Below are positions 23,868 to 34,596 of a stretch of DNA of 64,000 nucleotides, in pieces. A program made the translations under genes and the position numbers. Below the pieces are notes generated by a model. It was not told the DNA's origin, ran no database searches, and was given only the letters and a program-made list of their open reading frames with translations. Source of the DNA: Arsenophonus sp046530735. GTDB lineage: Bacteria > Pseudomonadota > Gammaproteobacteria > Enterobacterales > Enterobacteriaceae. Each line of letters opens with the position of its first letter. Position 1 is the first letter of the stretch. The stretch covers positions 40,816-104,815 of the forward strand of contig JBHEQV010000010.1 in NCBI GenBank assembly GCA_046530735.1, read 5' to 3'.

Positions 23868-24374
23868 CTATTTTTCTTTTAAACGTTCAATCTTTTTAAT
23901 TTTGCACCTAATATATTGACGTTTTAATGCAGAAAGATAATCAATAAATAATTTGCCATTTAGATGATCTATTTCATGTTGAATACAGATAGCAAGTAGA
24001 TCATCTATTTCTAATTTAAATTCTTTACCATTGATATCTAAGGCTTTAATTTTTAGCCGTTTTGAACGAGGTATAAATGCTCGCTCTTCCGGTACAGAAA
24101 GACAACCTTCTTTAATTCCCGTTTTACCAGATTTTTCTAAGATAACAGGATTTATAAGTATTAATTTTTCATTACGAGATTTCGAAACGTCAATAAGAAT
24201 AATTCTTTGATGAATATTAACCTGTGTTGCGGCTAAACCAATACCTCCTTCTTCATACATCGTTTCAAACATATCATTTATAATACGTTGTATTTCTGCA
24301 TTAACTTTTTTTACTGGTTCTGCAATTTTACGAAGACGTTTATCTGGGTAATGTAATATATTTAATACTGACAT
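23868..24374 (-). CDS. def: Peptide deformylase
   Basis: Metallohydrolase that removes the formyl group from the N-terminal methionine of new proteins, acting at the ribosome exit. It has 168 residues, the normal length. All three family motifs are present: GIGLAATQ (residues 44-51), EGCLS with the metal-binding Cys91, and QHEIDH with metal ligands His133 and His137 and catalytic Glu134. The C-terminal tail is lysine-rich. The ribosome binding site is weak. The fmt remnant follows directly downstream and smf/dprA is divergent upstream, the usual enterobacterial smf-def-fmt cluster. The enzyme looks functional although its substrate-generating partner Fmt is gone. Confidence 0.96.
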   Translation of the reverse strand: MSVLNILHYPDKRLRKIAEPVKKVNAEIQRIINDMFETMYEEGGIGLAATQVNIHQRIILIDVSKSRNEKLILINPVILEKSGKTGIKEGCLSVPEERAFIPRSKRLKIKALDINGKEFKLEIDDLLAICIQHEIDHLNGKLFIDYLSALKRQYIRCKIKKIERLKEK

Positions 24375-24498
24375 AAATATTTAAAGCTATATCCAAAAAG
24401 TAAAAGTTATTTAATACCTATTTTAGACATTTTTCATTATGATTGACAATATTAGTTATAAATGAAATACACTTATTGCCAATTAAGTCTAGAAAGTA

Positions 24499-24812
24499 TA
24501 TGGATTTAACGAATATGTCTACATATCAGGATGATTTCACAGCTTTTAGTTGTCAAGGCTGCTGTAATTCTAGAGAATCTCATTGTATTAATAATTTTAA
24601 ACTCGCTTCTTTTCTACCATATGATAGGTTATCAACCCATCAAAATATAGAATTTACTCATAAAAATTTAAAAGCGATTTATGCTGCAATAAAATTACTT
24701 CATGCAATAAAGTATAAATTCATTACGTTATTTGATCCAAATTATCCATGTTTATTAAAACAGATATATTCCTCCAACAATTATACTATTCGTTCCTGGT
24801 AAGAGAAAGAAA
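24499..24812 (+). pseudogene. dprA: Truncated DNA processing protein DprA/Smf
   Basis: N-terminal fragment of the DprA (Smf) family, which in competent bacteria loads RecA on incoming single-stranded DNA. The readable sequence contains AIKYKFITLFDPNYPCLLKQ, matching the family's L-T-x-F-D-x-x-Y-P-x-L-L-x-Q-I motif, then after a frameshift PPTILLFVPGK, equivalent to P-P-A-L-L-F-V-K-G. It is cut at 24813 by an IS256-family insertion and the Rossmann domain is absent. It lies divergent from def, as in relatives. Not functional. Confidence 0.75.
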
Positions 24813-25414
24813 GAGTTACTCTTATTTTTGGTTTGGGGGTTTTTGAGATGATGGCGATGTATCCACTACCTGATTGATTTTATTGATGATTTCAAGAAAA
24901 TATAATAATATGCTATAAAAAGTCTACCCTAAGGTTATTCGAGAAGCAAGATATCACTTGATGATCTTTTTTCTTGTATAAACTCATCTATAATGGTGCC
25001 AGGCAGTTGATAGGCACCGCTCGCTTATTAAGGAGGAGCTCAAATCTATATTGTAATGAAGATCCTAAAAAACGCCGCCTTGTTGACAAATTAAGCCGTT
25101 ATCCGTAATGGTTATTTTCTACAACGAAGCATATAAAGCATATAAAATAGGTATAAGCGATGTTGAGATTAAATTTTTCCTAAGGTTAAAGGAATCGCAG
25201 AGGCAACGGAATATACTTAAAGAGCTCATTACTACCTTATCTGAAGCATTGGAAAATCGGTGAAGAGTTGTTACCATAGATGTTCTACGGATTATCCACC
25301 TAGAATTTCACGAAGATCGGATCGCTATTCAGTAAAAAGCACATGCGGAGTCTTCTTTCTATCTAAGAGATCATCAACAGACTGAAACAGCAATGTCTTG
25401 AAGATCACAGGAAA
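24813..25414 (+). mobile_element. IS256-family remnant, 5' half
   Basis: Left half of an IS256-type copy, beginning GAGTTACTCTTATTTTTG inside the dprA remnant. It stops at 25414, where a second IS256 copy in the opposite orientation begins with its right terminal repeat. The right half of this copy is not found beyond the second copy, so it was lost. Confidence 0.75.
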
Positions 25415-26798
25415 AAGTTATTAGCAAATATCTTGTATACGAAAGTCAGGCTGCACCTCTAATGTTTCATAAATCTGTTCTTCATCCTTAAATTATATCT
25501 TGTTTACTGGAAGGGTTAATCAACTTAAATCCCTTAGCTGCTGTTTTAGCTTTCTCTGAGGGAAACGGAAGCAGCTTCAATACCATTAAAATGTTTATTT
25601 TCCTTGAACCATAAATAGTTCGCATGTTAGATTTATACCCATCACTGTTACAAAAGCCAATTCAATTCAAATTCGTCGTTCTTACTGACATCAGTGTGCT
25701 TACGGGAAGTCATAGAATGACAGCTGTGCTATTCAATTATTCTCCAGCTTCCTTATCGATTTAGAATATTTTATTGAAAGCATTGCAAATAAAAACATCG
25801 AGAGCTATAATCATTAACATTATAGCTCTCTAGTACTCAAAACTCTCGCAGCTCAACCTTAATTTTCAGTTACATGTCTTTGAAGAATAAAGGTAGCATA
25901 TTAGCTATTTTGTTTACCTAATAGGGATTAGGTGCTGCATTCCTGAACATATCTTTGCTTATATACAAAACAAATAGAACTATCTTCCATAGCAAACCTA
26001 GAAAATACAGTTAAATAACGAGCTTTTAGGTCATTGAAATGTTCAATTTAGTTTGCTTCTAGTTATCGATAACTATCTTCGACTGTAATGAGTTCCTTAT
26101 TTTCATGCGCAGTGATGACAATTTTACCAGCAGGTGATGGCCGATCAACATGTTTAGCAGATAGCACATATTTTTAGACAAGAACTAAACGTAGCGCATA
26201 TCGCTTAAATTACACAGCTACTATTGCCTGTACTCTTCAAGATATTACTGTTTTAGTCTGCTGATGGTTTTTCTGTAGAGAGTATCTAGTTTTTATCGAG
26301 AACTACTCCAGAGCTTCGTGAAAATAATCGGTGGATATAAGCTTGTAAGTATAAAAGTATAGTAACAACTCTTCACCGCTTTTTATACGCTTCAGATAAG
26401 ACGGCAGCAATCAGCTGTTAATGCATATCCTGTTGCTACTGTGATCCCTGACATTAGGCACTTTAATTTTGATATTATTAATACTCGTCTTGTAGGTTGG
26501 CTGTAGCAAATAACTGTTACGGATTACTAGTTGCCGGTCCGTTGACAAGGCAGTGTTGAGTATGCTACTATAGCATGACTTCAAGCTCCGATTCAACAGC
26601 GGAGACTATCAGCTTCCTGTTAGCATTACGGATGAGTTTATGAAAGGGATTACGATAATCCCTGATTTCCTTAATAACCTGTAGAGTAGAATTTTTATGG
26701 CATATTATTCTTTGATCTTGAAATCATACACAAAATTAATCAGTAGGATGCCGCCGGCATCTCTTCGAAACCTCATACCTCAAAAATAAAAATAACTC
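25415..26798 (-). mobile_element. IS256-family element inserted into another IS256 copy, dead
   Basis: Full-length minus-strand copy, with the right terminal repeat AAGTTATTAGCAAATAT at 25415 and a left end near AATAACTC at 26798. The minus-strand frame at 26411-26596 reads V-I-R-N-S-Y-L-L-Q...V-P-N-V-R-D-like, the N-terminal signature. The transposase has many stops. It lies within the plus-strand copy at 24813. Confidence 0.8.
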
Positions 26799-26839
26799 GT
26801 TAATTTATTACTAAATAATGATCCCGGATCATTATATAA

Positions 26840-27060
26840 AACTTCCTGCACAACTATATTCATGGAAATATAGTTATTTATGAACATAGTTGAATATAAA
26901 TATCATAATAATGAGCATCCATAGTCATGCAACTATAACACTAAAATAAAAACTGTTTTTCAGGTTAACAAATAGGCTGCATCTACTTTAACTAAGTGTT
27001 ATGTCATTTTCCGAACTTTACCTTTGCTAAAGGACAAAAATGAGATGATATTAATCATCG
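26840..27060 (+). mobile_element. IS481-family remnant, N-terminal part
   Basis: Begins near GCACAACTATATTCATGG and continues to the helix-turn-helix region next to the IS1595 junction (LTKCYVIF..LPLLK-like decayed reading). The end GATGATATTAATCATC matches the target position used in the other nested copies. Confidence 0.6.
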
Positions 27061-27674
27061 ACTATGTTGGCAAAGGTTGTTAATATAAAATCTTCATATT
27101 CCATGAAGGGTTTTCGCTACAACAGTTGACATAAAAATAAACAGCCATACAGATCAAAGAGACTTTTCCTCACTCTTTATTCAAGATAAAGTTGTGTCTT
27201 ATTAGTTGACTAGATAAGAATCTGTCGGATGACATCGATTTATATATTAAAGAAACTTATTTCACTTTATTCTACCTATTATGCTAGAATAACTATGTTA
27301 TCTACTAGAGATATTAATTAATATTACAACGATATCATTGCAAAATCCCGATTATAGGAAGAGATTTAACAATCTAACTAGAAATCCTATGGCGTAATTA
27401 CATTACAATGATAAATGGTTTAGTTATCTTGAATGTATGTTGAATAGCTTAATTTTATAGGATTAGCGAAACAAATAAGCATTGATTTGAAAACAGCGTT
27501 TATATGACGTCACTGACTCCTTACTTCAGAGTCGACAGACAACATAAATGTATTATGTCTATTATTATTGAAGTCAATGAAATATTTTTCCTTAAATTAT
27601 TTAAAGGGAAGTGTTATATTCCACATAAGAAAGGTAGAAAATATGAGAAAAGAAGAAGATAAAAGAAAAAAATG
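27061..27674 (+). mobile_element. IS1595-family remnant, 5' part
   Basis: Starts GACTATGTTGGCAAAGG at the same IS481 position as the other copies and aligns to them up to about 27674, where unrelated sequence begins. The right 430 bp are missing. The transposase frame is broken. Confidence 0.7.
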
Positions 27675-28369
27675 CAGGACAACTATTCTATGAGCGGCGA
27701 ACAGATATGCTACTTCGTAGATATTCATAATCTTTGAGTACTGTTTTATACTCTGCAATATATTAATTTTCAGGAATTCAGCCAGATGGCTCGAAATAAG
27801 TCTCCTAGAGATCGAAACCAGTTAAATCAAGAAAACAACACATAATTTACATGTTATAATTGACTATTTATTCAAAGCGTTTTATGATATCATTACCGAA
27901 ATTAATGATGACAAACTGACTAAATTTTTATGATTCTCAAAATGGAGGTCATACAGGAATGTATCTGAACTCGGTCCCAATTTTTATTGATGCAATATTA
28001 TTCACATCTAGTCAGGATTATTCGAAGTTTTAAATAACACAGAGAGGAGAGCTCAAAGCTGACAACGCTGGATTCAATTGCATTGAATGGTAATGATTGA
28101 AAGTATGCTTGTCGATGAATTCATTACTTATAGATAACTAGAGATAATTCCTCGTCTTGTTTGTCTCTGTAGCAAACATAAAAATAACTGGTTGGGGAAT
28201 ATAAACACATTAACGAATTCCGGAGAGGATGACAATTTCTATATCTCTGACAAGATATCCAGAAGATAATTTACACAGATATGCATTCCAAAAAACTAGA
28301 CTAATTTTCAGCATTGATTATGGCCGTTAGTATCTTTTCTTAAAGAAACGATGAAAATGTCAACTGATG
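27675..28369. other. Unidentified decayed segment
   Basis: About 700 bp between a truncated IS1595 and repeat C. Plus-strand reading shows protein-like stretches (for example QNGGHTGMYLNSVPIFIDAI near 27935-27995, and PERMTISISLTRYPEDNLHR near 28220-28275) in different frames with stops between them. I do not recognise the family. It is probably an eroded accessory gene. Confidence 0.4.
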
Positions 28370-29610
28370 AATCAGTCGATTCTATCAAGAGAATGCGTAC
28401 ATGAAACACTTTATACCATAAAAGTTTCTAGTCCTACTGCTCTATACCTCTTCTTAATATTTTTACTGTCGTTTTTCTAGCAAATCTGTACATCGAAAGC
28501 TTGCAGTTTTTATGCAGCTTTAAAGCTATCTAGCAGTGGTTAGCACAGAAGATCATAATTTTATCAACTGCGACTAGCACCATATTATTTTCAGTATACT
28601 TCATCTTCTTTGGCTTTTCAACAATAACTGTCTGCTACTCAACGCTCTATTTTTAGCAGCAAAACCCCAGACGCTATGCTATAAGTAATTATGCAAACAG
28701 GGTATCAAAAATTGATATTTTTCATGCACTATACACTTGTGATCAGCAACTCAATCAATATCCACAATGTTTATATCTCCGTAATCTGTGGCGATCTGGG
28801 TAATTAAACATGCTGCATGGTGTGATCTGTTTTTAAAAATAAAGAATGGGATGAGGGGGAGAAATTTAGTGAAGTGCTGTGTCATTGACTGCTGTGTCAG
28901 AACTATAACCTAATAAATTTCAATACTCTTATTGTCCTGGATAGATACCCGTGCTAGAAAACAGTGACAGCATCATCTTAAGGAATAACACGGGACGTTA
29001 CTTGCATTTCGCTAAAAAGACAAAAGAATGTGGCAGCATAAATACCTTAAACACTAAACAACGCCCTAATATTCGCATTAAAACTGTGATATTACAAGAT
29101 AGTTAGTGCATCATCACTATAAGAAACTGGACTTATCACAGTAACTGTACAAGAATAAACCCCTCGTTTACCATGACGCAGAAAAAGATGATCATAGGCT
29201 TATATTAGCCATATCTGGCTAGGAATTCTAAGATGTTGTATTACTATAATTTCTTATAAAATCATAAATTAGACACACTATTATCGAAGGTATAAAAGCC
29301 TTGAAGATGACGGTTCGCAAAAAAAAACGAAAAAATTAGGGATTCGTTGTCCTGATGAAAGGATTTCTTTTTATAGATGTATATAAATGTATTTTATGTG
29401 GCGGACAAACTTATTTTTATCAACGCGTAGTTGGTAAATAGGCAATAGAATTATTGTTAAAAAGAATGGACAAAATGAAAAATACGAGTCTTATTAAGCT
29501 AAACCTAGATTAATATCTCTAAAATTAGAGCATTAGATAAAAGAATGCACACTTTAATGAAACTTTCACTTACAAATAGATCAAGAAAATCAATCCTATT
29601 AGCAAAATTG
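28370..29610. repeat. Repeat family C, long copy
   Basis: About 1.2 kb that aligns patchily with 45000-46270 and, at its right end, with 1-300. Shared landmarks include ACTCAATCAATAT near 28750 and 45490, a CACACTATTA block near 29275 and 45880, and an ATGTATTTTATGTGGC-like block near 29390. No frame survives in either copy. The length and repetition suggest a dead transposable element. I could not match it to IS1, IS3, IS5, IS110 or the three families identified here. Confidence 0.5.
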
Positions 29611-29639
29611 AAATGATTGTTTTGCAGGTTATATTTCTA

Positions 29640-30425
29640 TGTCCTAATTAAATCACTTTTCACCATACGATTTATTTGATAATTTTTCGATAAACTAAGG
29701 TGACGTTCTATTCCAAGGTCTTGTACACGAACTGGCAAACTTCTGTTTTTCGGTAATTGAACGTTTTCATAAACCAAAAGTCAATTTATAAATTCTTTAC
29801 CATTGTGTAAGTACATGATGGATAGGGATTAAAGATGGTTGGTTAAGATTACATAAGAAGCGCCCAGCATTGATCTTATAAAGACAGATAAAAACTCATT
29901 GAATAGCACGATCTATAACCTACTAAAAATAATATCGTGAAGTTTCCTTTTTTATTTGCAGAAGATATTTCAGATCTACGTACAAATAATCAGGCTCGTA
30001 GTTTTTAAACACTTTATTGCTTAGGCTTTAAGGATTTCTGTTTTTATTGCATGAAAATTCCATATCTTTACTTCGTAAACATCGATTTAGGCCAGATTAA
30101 GATACAACAGGATTTAGAAATCTGCATACAACTGTTAGCAACAGATCGGCAAAATAAAAAACGTTTCGTAGAAAACGATTATGGATTCTTGAGTGGAAAA
30201 CAACGTCATCAGAAAACAATGGAGAAATGGGTATGATCTCAAGATCTTCTTGTTTTTATCATTTAGGAACAGTAAAGTTCAGGTATGTATAATGCTTAGC
30301 TAAAATAGATGCAGGCTCTTTATTGATCTGAAGAGCAATACTAATTTAGGTGTGTAGTTGCTTGACGATGGAGCCTCATTATCATAAGATTTTACTTTTA
30401 ATTATATTCCTGAATAGTCACATTA
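29640..30425 (-). mobile_element. IS481-family element without the IS1595 insertion, dead
   Basis: Minus-strand copy. Readable pieces are LSNKVFKNYEPDYLYVDLKY (the Y-E-P-G-Y-L-H-V-D-V-K-Y start of the integrase core), then ETSRYY, IDRAIQ and an L-T-x-x-x-K-E-F-like segment. The N-terminal piece LL.VVCRFLNPVVS.SGLNR then CLR matches the family's F-L-N-P-x-V-S-R-S-G-L-D-R-C-L-R. Here the IS481 sequence is continuous across the point where the other copies carry an IS1595, so it preserves the empty site. Confidence 0.75.
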
Positions 30426-31300
30426 CAATAAGTAGGAGCGATACGAAGACCTATGTAATTGATTTGGAGCAAACATATAGTAGGAACACAATGATGGATG
30501 CATTAAGACTTCCTTACTCATCTAATGTTATCTCTTATGAGATAATAACCTTATTTTCTACTGAAAAACATAAAGCTATATAAAAGGACATTATTAATCA
30601 GCAAAAGTATGGATAAAACAACAAACAGATTTCTATTTATAAGTCGACATTAACTTTGAAATCAAAGTAATATGAAATAATAAATCTTATGAAGCGATTA
30701 TTAAATAAGTTATTGCTAATAAAAATGATTTATTATTAAAATAACGCATCAAAATGACTGTTTTCATACCATGATTATTTACTATCCCTTAATAAACATC
30801 TACTACGTAGATGACTTTTCTAAGTAGATGATAAAGAATAAAATGTAGTCTAATAATAGTGCTTATAATTCTTTCAATTAATTTATAAACTAATCCAGTA
30901 AACGGAAAATATTAGTTATAGAATTATTAAAAATCCATATATTTCATCTTCTTATAGCATATTATTCTCTATCTTACCAATAAATATTGCTAATTACTTG
31001 ATTTTAATATGAAATCTATATTCAATCCCTTAGAGGGCAATATTATTCTTGCAATGAAGACATTAAGGCAAAGATTTACTATTGATGAAATATATTCATA
31101 TTGTTATGAAGGATACTCTGAGAAAATTCCTGAAATTTATGATAAATTACATGCAGGTATTCTTGTATTGAGTGTTTTAGGAAAAACAGATATTTCAGCG
31201 GAATTTTTATACAAAACTGGTGAATAGACTATTGATAAATTAAATTATAATTTATTGAGCATTAAACTAAACAATTTTATCTGGCTAAAAATTAATAAAT
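30426..31300 (+). pseudogene. uspE: Eroded universal stress protein E
   Basis: Tandem-domain universal stress protein, normally encoded next to fnr. Pieces appear in order. At about 30440-30585 are Y-V-I-D-L-E-Q and LPYSSNVISYEIITLFSTEK, matching V-V-I-D-P-N-Q and LPIYDFSYEMTTLLSPDE. Near 30655-30720 is F-E-I-K-V-I.NNKSYEAIIK.VI. At 30980-31015 is P-I-N-I-A. At 31009-31227 is an open frame with ILAMKTLRQRF then LHAGILVLSVLGKTDISAEF, matching the second domain's G-I-V-V-L-G-T-V-G-R-T-G-I-S-A-A-F. The end reads T-I-D-K-L-N-Y-N-L-L-S-I-K. At least eight stops and shifts. The surviving 72-codon frame is part of it, not a separate gene. Confidence 0.85.
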
Positions 31301-31350
31301 TATTAATAGCTAAATAATCCTATAAAATAGGGATCTTATTATTAATAAAC

Positions 31351-32742
31351 TTATAAAGCATGCAAAATAGCTTCTACGTTTATTTTTGCATCACCAAATA
31401 GCATTTGGGTATTTTCCTTGAAAAATAACGGATTTTGAATATTTGCATAGCCAGTGTTCATTGAGCGTTTAAATACAATAACATTTTGCGCTTTCCAAAC
31501 CTCTAGAACTGGCATACCGGCTATTGGGCTATTAGGTTCATATTGTGCTGCTGGATTAACAGTATCATTTGCTCCAATCACTAATACCGTATCAGTACTA
31601 GAAAAATCATCATTTATTTCATCGAATTCAAAAACAATGTCATAAGGTACTTTCGCTTCAGCTAATAATACATTCATATGACCAGGCAAACGTCCTGCAA
31701 CAGGATGGATAGCAAAGCGAATATTAATTCCTTTTTCACGTAATTTTATCATAATATCATGAATAGGGTATTGAGCCTGAAGCACCGCCATACCATAACC
31801 GGGAACAATAATCACCGAATTGGAATTTCTTAAAAGTTCAGCAACTTCATCTACTGTAGTTTCACGATAATTTTCCAGGCTATGTTTATCATTCACTAAT
31901 ATCCCGTTAGTGTTAAACCCGCCAGCAATAACACTTATAAATGAGCGATTCATGGCTTTACACATAATGTAAGATAAAATCATACCTGAAGAACCTACTA
32001 ATGCACCCGTAATAATTAGCAAGTCATTGCTCAATATAAAGCCAGTATCAGCAGCAGCCCATCCTGAATAAGAATTCAACATTGATACCACAATTGGCAT
32101 ATCTGCACCGCTAATTGAGAAAACTAAGTGCCAGCTAAATGCTAAAGCAATGATGGTCATCATTAATAAAATAAATATTTGCAATCCAGTAGCTGTTGTT
32201 TTTACGAAAACAAATAGTAAAATTAATGAAATTAATAACGTCAATAAATTAATTTTATGTCGATTAGGAATCGTTAAATGTTTAATGTGAATTTTTCCGC
32301 ATAATTTACCATAAGCAACAATTGAACCAGTAAACGTTACCACACCAATAAAAATACCCAGAAAGATTTCTATCAGATGAATATTTTCCATTCTTCTATT
32401 TAAGAATACATCATGGGAAATGAAACTATTAAAACCAACTAAAACAGCAGATAAACCGACAAAACTATGCAAAATAGCAACTAATTCTGGAATCTCAGTC
32501 ATAGATACTTTATTTGCTAAACGAACGCCAATAAGTCCACCAATAATTATTGCAATAATCATCCAGCTAATATTATGCGAATCTGGACCTAAAATTGTTG
32601 CAATTAAAGCGATTACCATTCCAATAATACCTAATATATTACCACGCTTAGAACTTTCGTGACGAGATAAACCAGCCAGGCTAAAAATAAATAAGATAGC
32701 CACTACGATATATGCCGCTGTTACCATTCCGCTCGATATCAT
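31351..32742 (-). CDS. pntB: NAD(P) transhydrogenase subunit beta
   Basis: Membrane subunit of the proton-translocating transhydrogenase, which uses the proton gradient to make NADPH from NADH. The product is 463 residues against 462 in E. coli. The N-terminal half (about residues 5-260) is a series of hydrophobic membrane segments. The C-terminal third is the NADP-binding domain with VIIVPGYGMAVLQAQYPIHD, HPVAGRLPGHMNVLLAEAKV, the VIGANDTVNPAA loop and GYANIQNPLFF. The ATG has AGGAG seven bases upstream. It lies 9 bp after pntA in one operon, convergent with the uspE remnant. Intact, no unusual substitutions seen. Confidence 0.97.
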   Translation of the reverse strand: MISSGMVTAAYIVVAILFIFSLAGLSRHESSKRGNILGIIGMVIALIATILGPDSHNISWMIIAIIIGGLIGVRLANKVSMTEIPELVAILHSFVGLSAVLVGFNSFISHDVFLNRRMENIHLIEIFLGIFIGVVTFTGSIVAYGKLCGKIHIKHLTIPNRHKINLLTLLISLILLFVFVKTTATGLQIFILLMMTIIALAFSWHLVFSISGADMPIVVSMLNSYSGWAAADTGFILSNDLLIITGALVGSSGMILSYIMCKAMNRSFISVIAGGFNTNGILVNDKHSLENYRETTVDEVAELLRNSNSVIIVPGYGMAVLQAQYPIHDIMIKLREKGINIRFAIHPVAGRLPGHMNVLLAEAKVPYDIVFEFDEINDDFSSTDTVLVIGANDTVNPAAQYEPNSPIAGMPVLEVWKAQNVIVFKRSMNTGYANIQNPLFFKENTQMLFGDAKINVEAILHAL

Positions 32743-32751
32743 TTAAACTCC

Positions 32752-34287
32752 TCATCCTTTACGAAACATTTTCAGCATACGTTGTGTGACTGTAAATCCA
32801 CCAAAAATATTGATGCTAGCTATAAGTACTGCAATAAATGAGAAGAAAGTGACCCAACCGCCACTGCCAATTTGCAACAATGCGCCTACTACAATAATAC
32901 CAGAAATCGCATTGGTTACTGACATAAGCGGTGTATGCAGTGAATGGCTGACGTTCCATACTACGTAGTAGCCAACAATGCACGCCAACACAAATACGGT
33001 AAAATGAGAAAAAAATTCTTTAGGTGCTATATGTGCAAAACTACTAAAAAGTATAATCGTCAACAATAGAGAGATATATTTAAACCAAAAAGAAATTTTT
33101 TTCTCTGCCAGGTTTTCTTCATATTTTATTAGTTGATTTTTTATTTTCGGTTGTTGAAATAGTGGGATAGGAGGGGATGGCCAGGTAATTTTCCCTTCTT
33201 TAATAACAGTGACAGCGCGTATAATAATATCATCAAAATTAATGATTAGTTTACCATTCTTTTCTTTACAAAGTAGCTTAATTAAATTAACGATGTTAGT
33301 CGCATAAAATTGCGAGGATTGAGTTGGTAAACGACTTGGTAAATCGGTATAGCCAATAATTTTAATCTCATGATCAGTAACTATTAATTTATCTGCTTTG
33401 GTTAACTCACAATTACCGCCAGACTTCGCTGCTAAATCAACGATTACACTACCAAACTTCATCGAATTAACCATCTCTTTTGTAATTAATTTTGGTGCAG
33501 GTTTTCCTGATATCAATGCGGTGGTAATAATAATATCCACCTCTTTTACTTGCTTAGCAAGTAAAAGCATTTCCGCTTGAATAAAAGCCTCAGACATCTC
33601 TTTAGAATAAACATCACTACGTACCAGATCTTCCTGCTTAAGGTCCAATTCAAGATACTCAGCCCCCATACTTTGTACTTGCTCTCTTACTTCTAGCCTG
33701 GTATCAAATGCACACACAATAGCTCCTAGCCTACCTGCTGTAGCTATTGCTGCTAAACCGGCAACTCCTGCACCAATAACCATTACTTTAGCTGGCGGTA
33801 CTTTGCCAGCTAAAGTAATTTGACCAGTAAAAAAACGTCCAAATTGATAAGCTGCTTCTACTACTGACCGATAACCTGCAACATTTGCCATAGAACTTAT
33901 TGCATCAAGTGACTGTGCCCTGGAAATACGTGGAACTGCATCCATTGCTAGTACGGTAATTTTGCAGGCTGCTAATTTTTGCATTAAATCTGGTTGTTGT
34001 GCTGGCCAAATGAAGCCAATCAATATTGATCCTTCTTTAATAAGCAGAATTTCAGCTTCTAACGGGGCATTAACTTTAAAAATAATATCTGCATTCCATG
34101 CAGATTGTTGCTCAACAATTTTAGCACCAGCTTGCTCATAAGCAGCATCTTCGAAATTAGCAAGATAGCCAGCTTCTCGTTCAACGACAACAGAAAAACC
34201 TAATTTTATTAACTCTTTTACTGTTAATGGCGTTACTGCAACGCGTGCTTCATTGGTAGTTCTTTCTTTTGGTACACCAATATGCAT
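32752..34287 (-). CDS. pntA: NAD(P) transhydrogenase subunit alpha
   Basis: NAD(H)-binding subunit of the membrane transhydrogenase. It has 511 residues (E. coli 510). The N-terminal catalytic domain starts MHIGVPKERTTNEARVAVTP and contains the D-A-V-P-R-x-S-R-A-Q-S-L-D-A loop (residues 116-129), the nucleotide fold VIGAGVAGLAAI (171-182) and GKPAPKLITKEMV. After a linker (about 375-400) the C-terminal part has three to four membrane helices including VWNVSHSLHTPLMSVTNAIS. The ATG is preceded by GAAGGGA. First gene of the pntAB operon. In relatives ydgH and ydgI lie on its far side, and ydgI is indeed next (37.7 kb) beyond two IS remnants. Functional by appearance. Confidence 0.97.
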   Translation of the reverse strand: MHIGVPKERTTNEARVAVTPLTVKELIKLGFSVVVEREAGYLANFEDAAYEQAGAKIVEQQSAWNADIIFKVNAPLEAEILLIKEGSILIGFIWPAQQPDLMQKLAACKITVLAMDAVPRISRAQSLDAISSMANVAGYRSVVEAAYQFGRFFTGQITLAGKVPPAKVMVIGAGVAGLAAIATAGRLGAIVCAFDTRLEVREQVQSMGAEYLELDLKQEDLVRSDVYSKEMSEAFIQAEMLLLAKQVKEVDIIITTALISGKPAPKLITKEMVNSMKFGSVIVDLAAKSGGNCELTKADKLIVTDHEIKIIGYTDLPSRLPTQSSQFYATNIVNLIKLLCKEKNGKLIINFDDIIIRAVTVIKEGKITWPSPPIPLFQQPKIKNQLIKYEENLAEKKISFWFKYISLLLTIILFSSFAHIAPKEFFSHFTVFVLACIVGYYVVWNVSHSLHTPLMSVTNAISGIIVVGALLQIGSGGWVTFFSFIAVLIASINIFGGFTVTQRMLKMFRKG

Positions 34288-34596
34288 AATGATCCCTTCC
34301 AGTTCAAAGTAAGATTACTTGATGTTTCTTCACCTGCAAACATAACTAATTATATTATATATCTATCATATTAAGTGAAAAACATTATTGAAACCTACTA
34401 AAATAGTAATCATTAGCTATAATCTATCGAATTTCCACGAAAAAAAATAATTTTTTGTCAAAAAATTACATTAGTCAAATATCTTAAAACTTGATATTAA
34501 TTTATAAAAATAATTACTAAAATAGTCAGCATTTAACTAAATTAGTGTTTTTATAAGAAAACATTGGGACAATTATTGTTAATAACTCTAATAATT
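34288..34596. other. Spacer upstream of pntA
   Basis: About 300 bp of very AT-rich sequence that should hold the pntAB promoter. I see no unambiguous -35/-10 pair or FNR box. No trace of ydgH, which lies here in relatives. Confidence 0.5.

Noticed and set aside
28370..29610. Group II intron or IS1 identity for repeat C
   Set aside because: I looked for reverse transcriptase, domain V and IS1 InsA/InsB motifs and could not read any convincingly.
31009..31227. Separate small gene of 72 codons
   Set aside because: Its sequence matches the second domain of UspE and is continuous with other uspE remnants on both sides.
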